Below are positions 45,701 to 55,290 of a stretch of DNA of 64,000 nucleotides, in pieces. Under the pieces are notes generated by a model, which saw nothing but the letters and a program-made list of their open reading frames with translations, was not told the origin of the DNA and did not search any database. The first letter of the stretch is position 1; every line of letters starts with the position of its first letter. Origin of the DNA: Anniella stebbinsi (taxonomy: Eukaryota; Chordata; Lepidosauria; Squamata; Anniellidae); assembly GCA_029215795.1 (NCBI GenBank), contig JARDYH010000005.1, positions 15,346,001-15,410,000 on the forward strand, in the 5' to 3' direction. Made by a program: the position numbers and the translations under genes.

Positions 45701-48700
45701 TGAATTTAAGGATAATAAATACACATATCTACTTATTTTACCAGGAAAAATAGTACCTTAGGGGCATTATCCCTGCAATTAGTGGCTGGGTTCACAAAAC
45801 ACTCTAATCCACACTCAGTGGTTGAGTGTAGGTTGTTTTGAATTGTGGGTTGTTGGTTCAACCATGGCTTAGCGTGTTGTCTGAACCCAGGACATTTCTG
45901 CAGGGTTGTTAACCATACACCGTGGCTTGTTAACCACCCTGAACAATGCAACAACCATGGGGTCTCAAGGTGACTTGTTCGAGAAAAATAAGCCACACTT
46001 CATAGTTAACATGCCACCCTATGGAAAATGTTCTGAGATCAGACAACATGCTTAACCCATGGTTGAACAAACAACCCATGGTTCAAAACAACTGATACTC
46101 AACCACTTAGTGCGGATCAGTGTGTTGTGTGAACCCAGCCACTGTATTTTCCACAAGTATGTAATGACTGATTTCTAGGGCTGTTTTAGTCATAAACAGT
46201 ATCTGTAGAGACTTCTTGCCACATGTAATACCAATAATGAGGTATATAGTATTATATGTCTGTGTAAGAATTTTTATGTTGAAAAAACATTTAGGCCTCT
46301 TAAAAGACAAAACAAGTGAACATCTTTTGCAGTATTAAAAAAAAGGCTTGGTTTTCCAATAGTGTAGGGGTGGGAACTTGTGGCCCTCCAGATATTTCGG
46401 CCTACAACTCTCATCATTGGCCAGGGTTGATGGGAGTTGTAGGCCAAAAGGAGCAGGGGATTTGACTTGATGGCCCAAATGGCCCCTTCCAATTCTATGT
46501 TTCTATGATTCCACATCTGGAGGGCCACAAGTTGCCCACTCCTGCAATAGTGGTTCATTTTATAGAAAAATAATCTACTGTATCAGACATATAGTTTGGG
46601 GCAGTTGAAAGAAGTCACTTGGGAATGGTAAGATATTACTTAATTTGCTTTCTTCTCATAAGTTACTTTAAAAAGTGGTTTATTTTCTAAATTAGTGTTT
46701 CATTGATTTATTGTTTTATTGGCTATGGTTTTTGGTTGTTGTTTCAAACAATTTTATTTACGAATTTCAAAAACAGCAAACATGTTTATGAAATTTGCTT
46801 TTTGTGGATAGCCCCTGAAGAAAGTATTTTTGGCTGAAATGGGTTGGGCTCAATGTATATAGACCTATCAGCATATTGGGCCGTCATCTCTCTGATGGTC
46901 ATTTTGATGGATGCTTCCCGTTTTATTGTGTTCGATGCAACAAGGATAGAGAGTGGAAATCTACATTTTGCTTTGTAAATTAGAGATGGATTCTCTTCCC
47001 CTCTTAGACAAAGGCAATGGAATTGAACTTTTACAATGGCAGGCATGTCAACCAAATGGAGCAGGCATGTCAACCAAATGGAGCAGGTATCACCAGTCAT
47101 ATCTAATATATACTCAGGTTCATTACAGCTCCCATAAGCCTGGAGCAACCTGGATTTTAGTGTTTTAACCGTTTTAGAATTTGGATTTTCTTAAACTCCT
47201 TGAGCATAGAAAATGGTGTGCTATCATACAGGAATAACGTTTTGTCATGGTTTCCTTTTATACTGTGCAAACTTCGGTATCCTGAGATGGTTTAAAAGTT
47301 TAATGTGAATGCAGACCATGAGACTACTTATCTACCAACTGATATCCCTGAACCATATCTTCAATTAGGAATTCCAATACCAGTTTTTCTCTGTATGTTA
47401 TCTTTCTCAGATAGAAGACCAAGCAAATGAAAAGGTGTCACAGGGTGCAGTAATAGAAGGTCTCCATCATCTGATAAGGTTATAGAGAGAGACATTTTAA
47501 TCTTGTTTTGTATGGGATCCAGATGTAATTCTTATATTCAAGTGATGTTTAAAATGTATTAAAGTACCGGTTTGATGGCCCCAGAGACGCAAGTCCTTTT
47601 GCTATCAGATAATTTTTGTGTTAGAGCAATCTTCTGTGTCACCTTAAGGACAGAGGGAAAGGTGTGATTAAAACTTATTTCATCTAACTATCCTGCTGTG
47701 GTGTTGATAAAACCCACTAGGAATTCATTCATTCGTCACTTTTATTATCATTGTATTTTTTTTTATTCTCCCAGGTATGAAATGCCATGCTCAGGAAGGG
47801 TGGAGGGGGGAAATCTATTTTCTGTCAACACCTCCATCTGTCCTTGATAAACACCATTTCCCGTAAAGGTCATAGGAGCTTGCATATAATTATTTAGAAC
47901 CGGCAATGTACACTTTGGCTTGATAAGGGTATAAAGAGAGATTGATACTGTTGACTTGGTGAGAGCAGTCTGTTATTATCTTCCTAAAAATGAGCAGGTG
48001 AAATTATGAGCAACAACAACAACAAAAATCCAACTAAAGAGTTTATTGCATGAATGCCCACCTTAGCCTCAATCAAACAGCTGAGCCTCATTGAATTTCT
48101 ATGAACAGACGTACCGTACCTGATGAACATAATTATAGCCCAGAATTGTTTAAATAGATCCCTTGGGGAGCATCAGTTTGACAGGCGTATCATCATTGCC
48201 TTTCATATTTTTGTTTAGAGAATTTTAACTCTGATATTACTGTGTTTCGTTTTTTGTTTTTGTTAAACACCATTGTGGGTGTTGGGAATTGTCAAAGGGC
48301 TTCTGAGTGTGTCTGAAATTTTAAGGCATTTGTCCAGGCTTGTAAATAGCCACTTAGCTGGTCAGCTGGAGCGAGTAAGGATTTGTTGCAGGTGACCAGG
48401 CACGGAAGGTTTCTTTTGGGTGATCTGAGTTACTGCAAGTAACTAAATTAGATAAGTGTGAGCAGATGGTAAGTGTAAAAGGCCAAAAAAGTTTGTAGGT
48501 TAGTTTTTCTTTCTAAGGACTTGTGCATAAGACTGTAGCCCAGGTGTTTATCACATGGCAGATTAATGTTATTGTGCTGTTGCCTTACACATACAAGATG
48601 GGATATATTTAGAAACAAGCCTATATGTGCCGGGACAATCAGAGTATCCACAGGAAAGCAGTCAGGTTAGGGTTGAAATCCCTTCTCTGTAGACTTGATA

Positions 48701-51700
48701 GTCCTTCCTGGGAAGAGTCGCTGTCCATCCAAAAGTCAGCAGGACTTTAGAGTGGCTTCTGCCTAACGGCTATGGCTAACATAGCTGCCTCAGACACACA
48801 AACAACATTAGTCCCAGTGACAAACTGGGCATTCCTTCCCTGCCTTCACTGCTTGTGGGTGCAAGTGCCACCTCCTCTCCCCACCACACTGAACTCTCTG
48901 ACCCACCTAACTCCTTGTTGAGTGAAAGGAACAACAAACCATGTAGCTTAGCAATTAACTAGGGCCTTACCATGGTCTCTTCTCTGTTACATGCCCCATA
49001 ACCCAAAGTATATGGCAGTGCTTCTGACGAGCAGCACGCCTGCACTGCAGCAGCCTACGAGTCCCACACCCTCATCTGCTTATTCCTAGGTAAAATCAGG
49101 AGAGGACTAAAGCCCATGGAGTCGCCAGACTTGGCAGACAGCAGAAAAGAGCGTATGGCATCTCAGCCATTTCACTTACCTTGTTGATGTCAGAAATGGG
49201 CACAACCTCCCCCAGACAGTTGTGGGTAATGGCACTGGAGAAATTAGAGAGGGACATGAGAATGAGAATGAGTGTGAGGGAGCTTTCGATCTCCCTTGTG
49301 AGGAAACAGGAGAGTGGGGGAAAGAGAGAATCCCTCCAATAGGTGAGATGAATTTTGGTACAAGCCACTAGTGCCAGGCTGGCCAGAGAACAGCACAGTG
49401 AGGGAGCTAAGTGGCAGAAATGGAGGGATCCCTCAGGGTCTTTTGCTTCTCCTACCCTTTCCATTCTGGCTGCTGGTTGAGGGAGCAATGGATGACGGCA
49501 GCACTACAGGTGATGTAGACTGAGGATGTGCAAAAGATCCCAAGGTAATCTTGGGGAAGTTTGGGGCATGGATGCTGCGGGTGGGGCTCCATGCTTACCA
49601 CCACCATTGGAAGGCGTTAAGTTGTGCAGCAGGCCAACGCACTGCAGTAGCTTACCAGCGGCATCATGCCTTCTTCAGATTAATGCTAGGTGGGATCGAA
49701 CCAGGTCCCTGGCTTTGCACCCCCAGGCCCCTGTTCATTCCAAAGGGATTGACCTGGATGTCTCTCAACCTCCCTTGTCTCTCAGCCTCTCTTGCCTGAA
49801 GAATAGAATGGCCCCTGAGAGTAAAGAAACTGGCTCTCATAATTATGAGTCCTGTTTACTGCCTCAAGAGCATGTGGCTCTGCAGAACCCTTGGCCACGT
49901 GAGTAGCTCAAATTGGTACATAGTTATAGAATGCCTTCTATCTCTCTCAAAGCAAGTGCACTTACTAAACCGAAAATATCACAGTGGCATTTTCCTTCTA
50001 TGCAGGTGCCGTTGATCTGTGTAAACACTTTTTCACTGCAAGAAAGAAATTGTGGTGGTGGGGGGTGGGGGAGTTTCCAGGCTCGGCTTCTGGACTAGTT
50101 GGTTGGCAAATCCAGCTTGGAAAATCTTGGGGCAGTCTCACTTTCAAATACTGGGTTCTAATCTTCCACATGCTCCGTCACCATGCAAATGATGCTCTGG
50201 TAATGTCCCCGAGTAGCAGGGGGAATGTTTAAAGAATGTCCGGAAGGCATCGGAGGCTCCTCTGCACAATTCGTGCTTCACTATGATTAGGGATGTATGG
50301 ATTTTATTAAGTCCATTCTGTCTGTTTTATGGATTCTTAGATGTCTTTCATTCTGTCCTCATTGATGGTAACAGATTTTTTTTAGGGATGTATGAGAATT
50401 TCATTCCACTTGGGCTATTGTGCATTAGTGCTAATCCCCACCCTCCACCCCAAAAGCTTTGGTCTGTAAATTTGCGTGATTTGGAAAAAGCTGCTCCGCT
50501 GCAGATTCCCTGGGTCAGATGCATAGAAATCTGACCTCATTTGAATCTGTTATGGATTTCTCCAACATGCCACTTCTATGGCCTGCCCGTAGTATGTCGA
50601 TGGCTGTATGAGCAGGGCTATGTTCTGTTGTAGCGTGGTTTCAATTGAGATATGTCCCTGTTTGTGAAATGTGACTTGTATAGTGCAATCCTAGGCATTT
50701 CTACTTAGACGCAAGTCCCACTCACTGAGTTTGGTGGGATGTACTCCCAAGTGAGGGTGTATAGCAGGGGTGTTATTAGTATAGCATTTTTATAAACTTA
50801 CTATCTATATAAAAGACACGACACAAAAGGAAAGGGGATTGGGAGGGAGGCGGTGGAAAAGAAGAAGAAGCAAATTTAGCCATTGGATTCTTAGTTGAGA
50901 AGTTCAGCAGGTCATGGATCTAGTGGAAATGCTGCCTCTTCCTTTCCCTCTAATAGCCTCATACATATCCAGGCATGATGGATGGGATGCCTTGATTGCC
51001 GCTTCCTTTCCCTCTGATGGCCTCAGCAGTGGCAGTTGGTAGCAGGAGGGAAGGGGACTCTCAGCTGGAGCTGGATCCAGGCATGATGGAGGAATGCCTG
51101 ACTGATGTTAAACCTCTCTTAGCCCAAGGGCTGAGTTCCATTTCGAGGAAGCTCTTGGGGGCTCATTTCAGTGGCTGGCAGGGCCAGAGGCAAGGGGGCG
51201 GGACCAGAATTCCAAAAACACTTTAGCTTAAAGCTCTCATGGCCAGTAACTAAACCATAGGAGGGGCATTTCAACCATTTAGAATGGGGAAAATACACAA
51301 AAGCTGGGAAACCACCCAATGATCAGTGGTCAGGGGAAAGAAGGTGAGGCTAAGGGAAGCGGGCGTTGGCCTTCTTGAGAACTCCAGAGGGCCAAATTGG
51401 GACTCCAAGAGGGCTTGATTTGGTTCCTGGACTTGAGGTTTTGCACTCCTGGTATATTAGATTGCAGCCTTAATCTATATTGAGCCAGTGTAGTGTAATG
51501 TTTGGAGTATTGTACTTGGATCCAGAAGACCTGGGTTCAAATTCCTGCTCCGCCACAAAGCACACTGGTTGACCTTGGGCTAGTCAGACACTGAAGTGTA
51601 AACCAGGTCCGTAGAAAAGTTAACGCAGTGACAATGGAAGCTGGTACATTAAGGTTGTTGTTTCTTTTTTAATTATTGATTTAAGCAATATTTTTGAAGT

Positions 51701-52964
51701 ACAGAGGCCAAAGGACTTCACAACCGCTTCTGTGTGCCCAAGCAGAATTGTGTTTCTTGAAAAGCTGCCCCCAGTGTGCATGGCAAACAACTTTTTGGGT
51801 GTTTAGATTTGCTGTTCAGAGGGTACAAAAGCGGCCCAATGGACACAAGAGAGCCCTTGGGCATGTCTAAAGCAGCTAGATCCTGGCTGATACACAAAGC
51901 ATGAACAGCACTGAGTGAAAATGGCAAAGGAGATGAAAGCAAACTAGCAATATCATCAAGGCAAGACAAATTATACCAAATGTAAGTTAAAAGTAACTTA
52001 AATCACAACGAACTGTCAGAACTTAGCAACTTTTCATATTTGCAAAACCTAATTGGCTGTAACTACTTCAACTGGAATGTATCAATGCTTGGCCACTTAA
52101 GCCTATTTAAGCATCCTCCCCTCCCCTCTGCCATTACCTTCATGCAAAAGGTAGAGTGGGGTTGATCCCATTGGCTGTGCCTCCTCCCTTTTGACCCCAT
52201 CATGGGTCCCTACAGCTTTCCATGTGTTGGGGCTGAACGTCTGCAGTGGGGAGTCTTTTCTATCTAAATAGGCTCACTGCATACCTTAGAATCCTGGGCT
52301 TCTTGGGTTCTAAATTGTGCAGGAAGCCCACACGCATCTCCTCCCATGGGGGTGAAAATCCTACATATAGAAAAACTAGCATGTTAGAAGACTTGGTTAC
52401 AAGTCTGTCTGACGCCCATTTTTCTATGTGGAGGGAGGGATGGTGTTGGAGCGAGAAAGGAGTATTTAAACCTACAGTCTAAGTGATATACCCAGACATA
52501 GGCTTACTATCTCAGTGAGAAGTTAGTCTATCTAGGACATAAGAAGAGCCATGCTACATCAGACCAGGGGTCCACCCAGTCCACAGTACTGGTCACCCAG
52601 TGGACAAACAGCTGTCAACTGGGAAACCCCAAGTAGGTCACAAGTGCAATAGCACCCTCCTGCCCATGTTCCCCAGCAACTGATGTACATAGGCATACTT
52701 CCTCTGATACTAGATATCCTCTGTCTGTCCCTCCCTCCCTCCCTCCCTCCCTCCCTCCCTCCCTCCCTCCCTCCCTCCCTCCCTCTCTCTCTGGCATACT
52801 TCAACTCTTGGCTCCCTCTCACTAACCTCAGAATTGCTTTCTGTCATCCACAGGCTACATCCAGAAGATTAAATCTGGCGAAGAAGACTTTGAATCCTTA
52901 GCGTCACAGTTCAGTGACTGCAGCTCGGCCAAGGCAGGGGGAGACCTGGGTACTTTTGGAAGGG
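24376..52964 (+). CDS. PIN1: PIN1, peptidyl-prolyl cis-trans isomerase NIMA-interacting 1 (last exon not in window)
   Basis: Join of 24376-24433, 36651-36851 and 52854-52964; 370 bp in frame, covering about residues 1-124 of the expected 159 or so. The WW domain has Trp11, Ser16 and Trp34 at the human positions. After a linker four residues shorter than human comes the parvulin domain, with His55, Lys59, Arg64-Arg65 and Cys109, equivalent to human His59, Lys63, Arg68-Arg69 and Cys113. PIN1 isomerises phospho-Ser/Thr-Pro bonds in the nucleus and cytoplasm. The C-terminal exon (human Ser154, His157) was not found up to 64000. Odd points: intron 2 appears to use a GC donor; human Ser71 is Ala67 here; human Arg119 is Gly. 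It is orthologous rather than a pseudogene: introns are kept, there are no stops in frame, and key residues are conserved. Confidence 0.95.
25128..25391. mobile_element. CTCCAGATGTT-family MITE split by an insertion
   Basis: The left half (GGGGAACCTGTAGCCCTCC) is at 25138, and the right half (GGGAGTTGGAGTCCAACAAC, then GGAGGGCACCTAAGTTGC) is at 25345. They are separated by about 150 bp of unrelated G/C-rich sequence at about 25171-25317. Confidence 0.5.
25478..25606. mobile_element. MITE, second copy of the 23735-23880 family
   Basis: AAGGGTGCAATCCTTTGCAT opens and ATGCATGGGATTGTGCCTAA closes; GTCCTACAACTCCCAG is the shared interior. A truncated third copy is at 25895-25985. Confidence 0.75.
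25895..25985. mobile_element. Truncated MITE, third copy of the 23735-23880 family
   Basis: AGGGTGCAGTCCTATTTATA, then GGGGAATGCTGGGAGTTGTA and a terminal remnant near 25970. Confidence 0.65.
26636..26985 (-). mobile_element. tRNA-derived SINE in reverse orientation, interrupted by a MITE
   Basis: The SINE segments ACCCTTTGAGGTAGG-like (26680) and GTAATTGGCCCAAGGTCACC (26888), then GATTTGAACTTGGGTCTC (B box in reverse), are continuous in other copies. Here they are separated by 26707-26881. Confidence 0.75.
26707..26881. mobile_element. hAT-like MITE (GTTCAGA family), nested in a SINE
   Basis: Near-perfect termini ACCCTGTTCAGATGACA and TGTCATCTGAACAGGGT. It splits a SINE, so it is younger than that SINE. 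The target duplication is not clear. Confidence 0.82.
27049..27648. mobile_element. TA-flanked MITE (CCGTATTTC family), copy 2, with GC-rich core
   Basis: Ends CCGTATTTCCTCGAATCTAAG and its reverse complement CTTAGAATCGATGAAATACGG, each bordered by TA (27047-27048, 27649-27650). The core (about 27180-27430) is GC- and CpG-rich and repeats CTCGGCCTGGCAAGGCGTCG twice directly (27245 and 27356) and once inverted (27398). No transposase frame; the antisense open frames across it are coincidental to the GC bias. Confidence 0.8.
28700..33400 (-). other. Unresolved antisense ORF-bearing block in PIN1 intron 1
   Basis: Minus-strand open frames occur at 33360-32923 (145 codons), 32569-32321 and 31293-31036. 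The longest reads with plausible protein composition (for example, [20 protein letters not shown]) and may be a decayed retroelement gag-like region. I recognise no domain, and the frames are broken between them. Unnamed and low confidence. A GT repeat is at 29078-29102. Confidence 0.3.
29078..29102 (+). repeat. GT microsatellite
   Basis: About twelve GT units. Confidence 0.9.
33689..34117. mobile_element. hAT-like MITE (CAGGGGTCCC termini)
   Basis: CAGGGGTCCCAAACATAGAA at the left and GGTTGGGGACTCCTG at the right. The flanks GCCTAGAA and CCCTAAAA match at six of eight bases, an aged 8-bp duplication. Length 429 bp, no coding capacity. Confidence 0.75.
34172..34600 (+). mobile_element. CR1/L3-like interspersed repeat (longest copy in window)
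   Basis: Contains ACATAAGAAGAGCCATGCTG, AGCACTCTGTTCACACAGTG, AACAGCACCTTCCCACCC and CTGTGTGAAGAAGTACTTCC. The reverse complement of the last part reads [15 protein letters not shown], similar to the end of CR1-type ORFs, which suggests the coding strand is minus. Related fragments are at 9870, 43690 and 52530. Strand and family are inferred. Confidence 0.65.
35200..35345 (+). mobile_element. L2-type LINE fragment
   Basis: Encodes [20 protein letters not shown] then [12 protein letters not shown], a piece of the same C-terminal L2 motif seen at 5700-5800. Confidence 0.75.
35600..35690. mobile_element. Short palindromic MITE fragment (AAGTAAGTCCCATTGAG type)
   Basis: AAGTAAGTCCCATTGAGTTC and GTTCAATGGGACTTAATCC form a tight inverted repeat. 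Related pieces are at about 4832-4905 and 50680-50765. Confidence 0.7.
36651..36851 (+). CDS. PIN1: PIN1 exon 2 (ends at a GC donor)
   Basis: Acceptor TCTTGGCAG at 36650. It encodes [20 protein letters not shown], the linker SKNGQGEP, then [20 protein letters not shown] and on to EEALELIN, ending with the first base of Gly87. The phase required by exon 3 places the end at 36851, followed by GCAAGT rather than GT. Read straight through, the frame stops three codons later (GGC AAG TAA). Confidence 0.93.
39470..39600 (+). mobile_element. L2-type LINE 3' tail
   Basis: AATTCAGAGAGCTTTGGCTA then TTGGGTGGTATAGAAATATA and AATAAATAAATAAA, the typical reptile L2 tail. Confidence 0.7.
40396..40476 (+). 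repeat. AATAAA plus A-rich tail and GATA repeat: possible retroposed 3' end
   Basis: CCTTAAAAATAAAGCCACTT ends in an A-rich tail (about 40440-40458), followed by short (GATA)n. A polyadenylation signal 10-20 bp before an A-tail is what a retroposed transcript leaves. The upstream extent and source are unknown. Confidence 0.4.
41133..41265. mobile_element. hAT-like MITE (CTCCAGATGTT family)
   Basis: TAGCCCTCCCCAACCTAGTG at the left, GATTGGGGAATGCTG at the right, with GTAATTCCCAGCATCCC and its mirror inside. No clean duplication. Confidence 0.7.
42274..42411. mobile_element. hAT-like MITE (CAGCCTTCCCC termini)
   Basis: CAGCCTTCCCCAACCAAGTG at the left, GATTGGGGAAAGTTG at the right. The flanks TGATAGAT and CTAAAGAT share five of eight bases. 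Confidence 0.7.
42453..42471 (+). repeat. Poly-C run (19 C)
   Basis: Homopolymer; its length in an assembly should be treated with caution. Confidence 0.9.
43690..43830 (+). mobile_element. CR1/L3-like repeat fragment
   Basis: ATGGATCAGACTAAAGGCCC, CTGTTCCCACAGTAGCCAAT and GAGTGCAACACTGCCC match the longer copy at 34172-34600. Confidence 0.6.
44270..44350 (+). mobile_element. SINE 3' fragment
   Basis: ATACCAAGTTAGATGGACCA followed by TATAAGGCAACTTCCTAGG is the 3' part of the squamate SINE whose head is seen at 20838. Confidence 0.55.
45300..45541 (+). mobile_element. tRNA-derived SINE, near full length
   Basis: AGAGAGCCATTGTGGGGTAG (A box), GATCTGGATTCTAGTCTACT (B-box region), CTCACTGGGTGACATTGGGC, and a tail GGCGGGATATAAATGTAATA. 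Best copy of this family in the window. Confidence 0.82.
45781..46143. mobile_element. MITE with AGTGGCTGGGTTCACA termini
   Basis: A 363-bp element: AGTGGCTGGGTTCACAAAAC at the left, TGTGTGAACCCAGCCACT at the right, with internal ACTCAGTGGTTGAG and CTCAACCACTTAGT. Several CAACCATGG and AACCCATGGTT words occur inside. No clear target duplication. Confidence 0.8.
46365..46544. mobile_element. hAT MITE with perfect 8-bp target duplication, carrying a CR1 end
   Basis: Begins TAGGGGTGGGAACTTGTGG and ends CCACAAGTTGCCCACTCCTG. It is flanked by perfect CAATAGTG on both sides (46357-46364, 46545-46552). This copy defines the window's most common MITE family (4370, 4620, 17114, 57351 and others) as hAT-type. 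A CR1 tail interrupts its right half at 46450-46512. Confidence 0.9.
46450..46512 (+). mobile_element. CR1 LINE 3' end, severely 5'-truncated
   Basis: GACTTGATGGCCCAAATGGC, CCCTTCCAATTCTATG and then TTTCTATGATTCC: the conserved CR1 3' end with the ATTCTATG octamer repeat. It lies inside the MITE, so it is younger than the MITE insertion. Confidence 0.82.
50286..50420 (+). mobile_element. TAGGGATG hAT-type termini (fragmentary)
   Basis: TAGGGATGTATGGATTTTAT at 50286 and TAGGGATGTATGAGAATTTC at about 50384 look like two left ends of one family. No partner right ends found. Confidence 0.35.
51480..51600 (+). mobile_element. tRNA-derived SINE, 5' part
   Basis: TTGAGCCAGTGTAGTGTAAT (A box), CCTGGGTTCAAATTCCTGC (B box), then TTGACCTTGGGCTAGTCAGA. 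Truncated 3'. Confidence 0.78.
52530..52720 (+). mobile_element. CR1/L3-like repeat fragment
   Basis: GGACATAAGAAGAGCCATGC, AGACCAGGGGTCCACCCAG, GCAATAGCACCCTCCTGCCC and TTCCCCAGCAACTGATGTAC match 34172-34600. It ends directly at the CCTC microsatellite. Confidence 0.7.
52729..52790 (+). repeat. (CCTC)n microsatellite
   Basis: About fifteen uninterrupted CCCT units followed by CTCTCTCT, ending about 60 bp upstream of the PIN1 exon 3 acceptor. Pyrimidine-rich on the transcribed (sense) strand. Confidence 0.92.
52854..52964 (+). CDS. PIN1: PIN1 exon 3
   Basis: Acceptor CATCCACAG at 52853, donor GTGAGT at 52965. It encodes [20 protein letters not shown] followed by [16 protein letters not shown], with the catalytic Cys109. 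Phase 1 at the end. Confidence 0.95.
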
Positions 52965-55202
52965 GTGAGTCGGGGGATGTTTTTATGTGGCTGCAATCCT
53001 ACTGCTCCCAGAAGGTGGGTGGATTGTTAAAGAGAGGGCAGCCAAGCCTTCCTTCCCTGATGAGAAATTGCTTTTGCGTGGACACCTGCTGAGTAAGAGA
53101 CAAAATGAGACAGAACTCTAATTGGAATACAGTGCAGCCCCAGTCGCAAACAAAAATGATGGTTTTCAGAATCTCTCTTTCATGGTGTAGGCAAGCCCAG
53201 AGACTTTGGGTTCTCCTTTTCTGAAGAGGTACAAAAAAGGAGAACCCTGCATAGTTCTCTGCTAAGTCCCAACACCCATAGATTGTGGCTAATAGCAATG
53301 CAAGCATCACTGCATGATGCTGGTCATATGGTTCGTTATGGAACAATTTCCCCCGGGACAATTTATATGGTGTTGACAATAGTATTGAAAAGAGAAGAGC
53401 TGCCTTCTCTTTGTATGGTATGAAATGTAAGTCATACCCCACCCCCCACTTTCCCCCTTCAACAACCTTGAAGAACACAGCTCTGGTCTGATGATTAGCT
53501 CCTCCGTGTCCTGTATCTGGATCCGTAAAGCGCCTGCTAAGCCGCCGCCCATGGTGTCGCACAAGCATCTTTGTGGCCCGGTGTGTGCCTGATGGAGCGT
53601 TCACACCTGTAATCTTATGTAAATGGGGACTTTACAACCGCCATTTGCGCAGCTTGGGAAATGCGCAATTTCTGGAGCCACCATTGTTGCAAGGTTGGAC
53701 AGCTGCTGTCATGGCCTGCTCGAAGAGTGGGATGGTGAACATGCTGCGGCTCAATGAACTGGGTCCGAGGGGGTGGGCGCAGGGCAGACCGTTGGACTCC
53801 CGGACCCAATTGGGTGCCCATGACATTCCTAGTCCTGACACCCCCTTGTACGAGGCTTCCCCAAATTGATGCCTTCTAGGGGTTTTTGAGTGCAGCTCCA
53901 TCACCCTTACCCAGCAGTGCCAATGGCAGGGATGATGATAGTTGTAGTCTAAACCACCTTGAGGGCACCAGGTTGGGTGAGGCTGCCTCATGCTACAACA
54001 GAAAGATATACTCCATTCATCAGAGCCACAAGCTCTCCGTATCTCTGGGGACTGCTGCTGCTGTTCTTATTATTAGATCACTCCCCACCTTGGTCCATGC
54101 CTTCCACTCTTTGTGTGTTTACAGAATCTGTAATAACTTGCGTTCCCCTTGCTGCTTGTTTGTGGCACATTGGGGAATGCTCTCCCACTGCCTTTGGCTT
54201 GAATGTTCTAAGTGTGGTTAGCAGCAGGATCTCTTGATTCACACCCAGCTAAGCTTCCCTGTCAGGACCCCTGGGCTGAACACCTTGAGCACTGCATGGT
54301 TGTGACGTACTCTTCTTTCCCTCTTGGCTGTTTGACTTGCAGTGACTAAACCAAAGAGCAGCGCACTGACTGAATAGTTGGGATATATGTGCTCTGCTCA
54401 AAGGCTCCTCTCTGGATTGTGTGATCTTGCTGTGTAGTCATCTGCTTTTAAGACTGAAAGAGGGGGATCCTTGTTACGTCAATTATTGTCCATGCATGCT
54501 AAGATCTTTGCTCTGGAACAAAATGATCACAATGTAGGTGCTGTTTTTTAAAAAGCCCCCATGGTCTAGGCATTGTAGGCTGAGTGCTGCGTCATCGGCA
54601 CTCTCGTTCCCAAAAGGACCACAGGGTAGTGACTGGTCTTTTCCATCTGTTCCAACTTGCGGCCTTTCTCTGCTTCATTCCGTATGATTAAGCTTTCTGT
54701 CTACTTTATATCACACCAATTGAGGCATGGCTTCCTCCCCTCCCTCCAGTTGACTTCCACTGTGTGTTTATATTAAAAGATACCTTCTCTTTAACAACCA
54801 TGTGAAGGTTGTTCCACTTGCTGCGTTGTACATTTGATTGATCATCTGTTCTAGCCCTTGACAGTGCATAATAGAGCTGGAAGGGGGACTGTGGGTTATC
54901 TAACCTTGGCCTTAGGCATGCTAACTCGGATTATTGGATCCTGGGTTTCTGTGGTTTCATCCTAAAAGTGCAGAAATCTGACATCCTCTGTGTGTTGGGC
55001 TTAAGGTTTTTTTTTAAAAAAAGGTCTTAGGCTTCAAGGTTTGCAGAGAGATGCATGGGGGAAAATAGAGAAAACGTCCAAACATGGCCAGGCAGGGTTT
55101 CTGTTGCCCCAGAGTTGGACTAAAATACCTTGCTTGCATCTCCTGTCTTCTGTGGTTAGTATTAGTTCTCAGGTATGAGGATAACTTGTGTTTTAAAATT
55201 TA

Positions 55203-55290
55203 AAGGAGCTGTAGCGCGATGGCTGTGCATGCTGTTTCCATGGGGAAGGTCCCAGGCTCAATCCCCAGCTGTCTTAAACCAGGGGCCTGT
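55203..55290 (+). mobile_element. tRNA-derived SINE head
   Basis: AGGAGCTGTAGCGCGATGGC is the A-box region and CCCAGGCTCAATCCCCAGC the B-box region. Truncated. Confidence 0.6.

Larger units (their letters stand above)
36852..52853 (+). other. PIN1: PIN1 intron 2 (GC-AG)
   Basis: About 16 kb. The donor appears to be GCAAGT and the acceptor CCACAG. Contents: an L2 tail (39470-39600), a possible retroposed 3' end (40396-40470), MITEs (41133-41265, 42274-42411, 45781-46143, 46365-46544), a C19 run (42453-42471), CR1/L3-like fragments (43690-43830, 52530-52720), SINEs (44270-44350 partial, 45300-45541, 51480-51600), a TAGGGATG terminus (50286) and a CCTC microsatellite (52729-52790). The blocks 37000-39400, 42480-43680 and 46560-50280 contain no gene I can support. 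Confidence 0.75.

Noticed and set aside
46810..46850. Hammerhead-ribozyme-like words CTGAAGA and GAAA, as found in Penelope-like elements
   Set aside because: A short stem II can be drawn, but the required cleavage triplet and closing stem I/III pairings are not present, and no Penelope reverse transcriptase was recognised nearby.
52729..52790. CRISPR-like or regulatory array
   Set aside because: It is a plain 4-bp microsatellite with no spacers; nothing in the window resembles a CRISPR array.
52999..53604. A 201-codon minus-strand open frame
   Set aside because: No domain or conserved composition, it lies in PIN1 intron 3, and there are no splice or promoter features in support.
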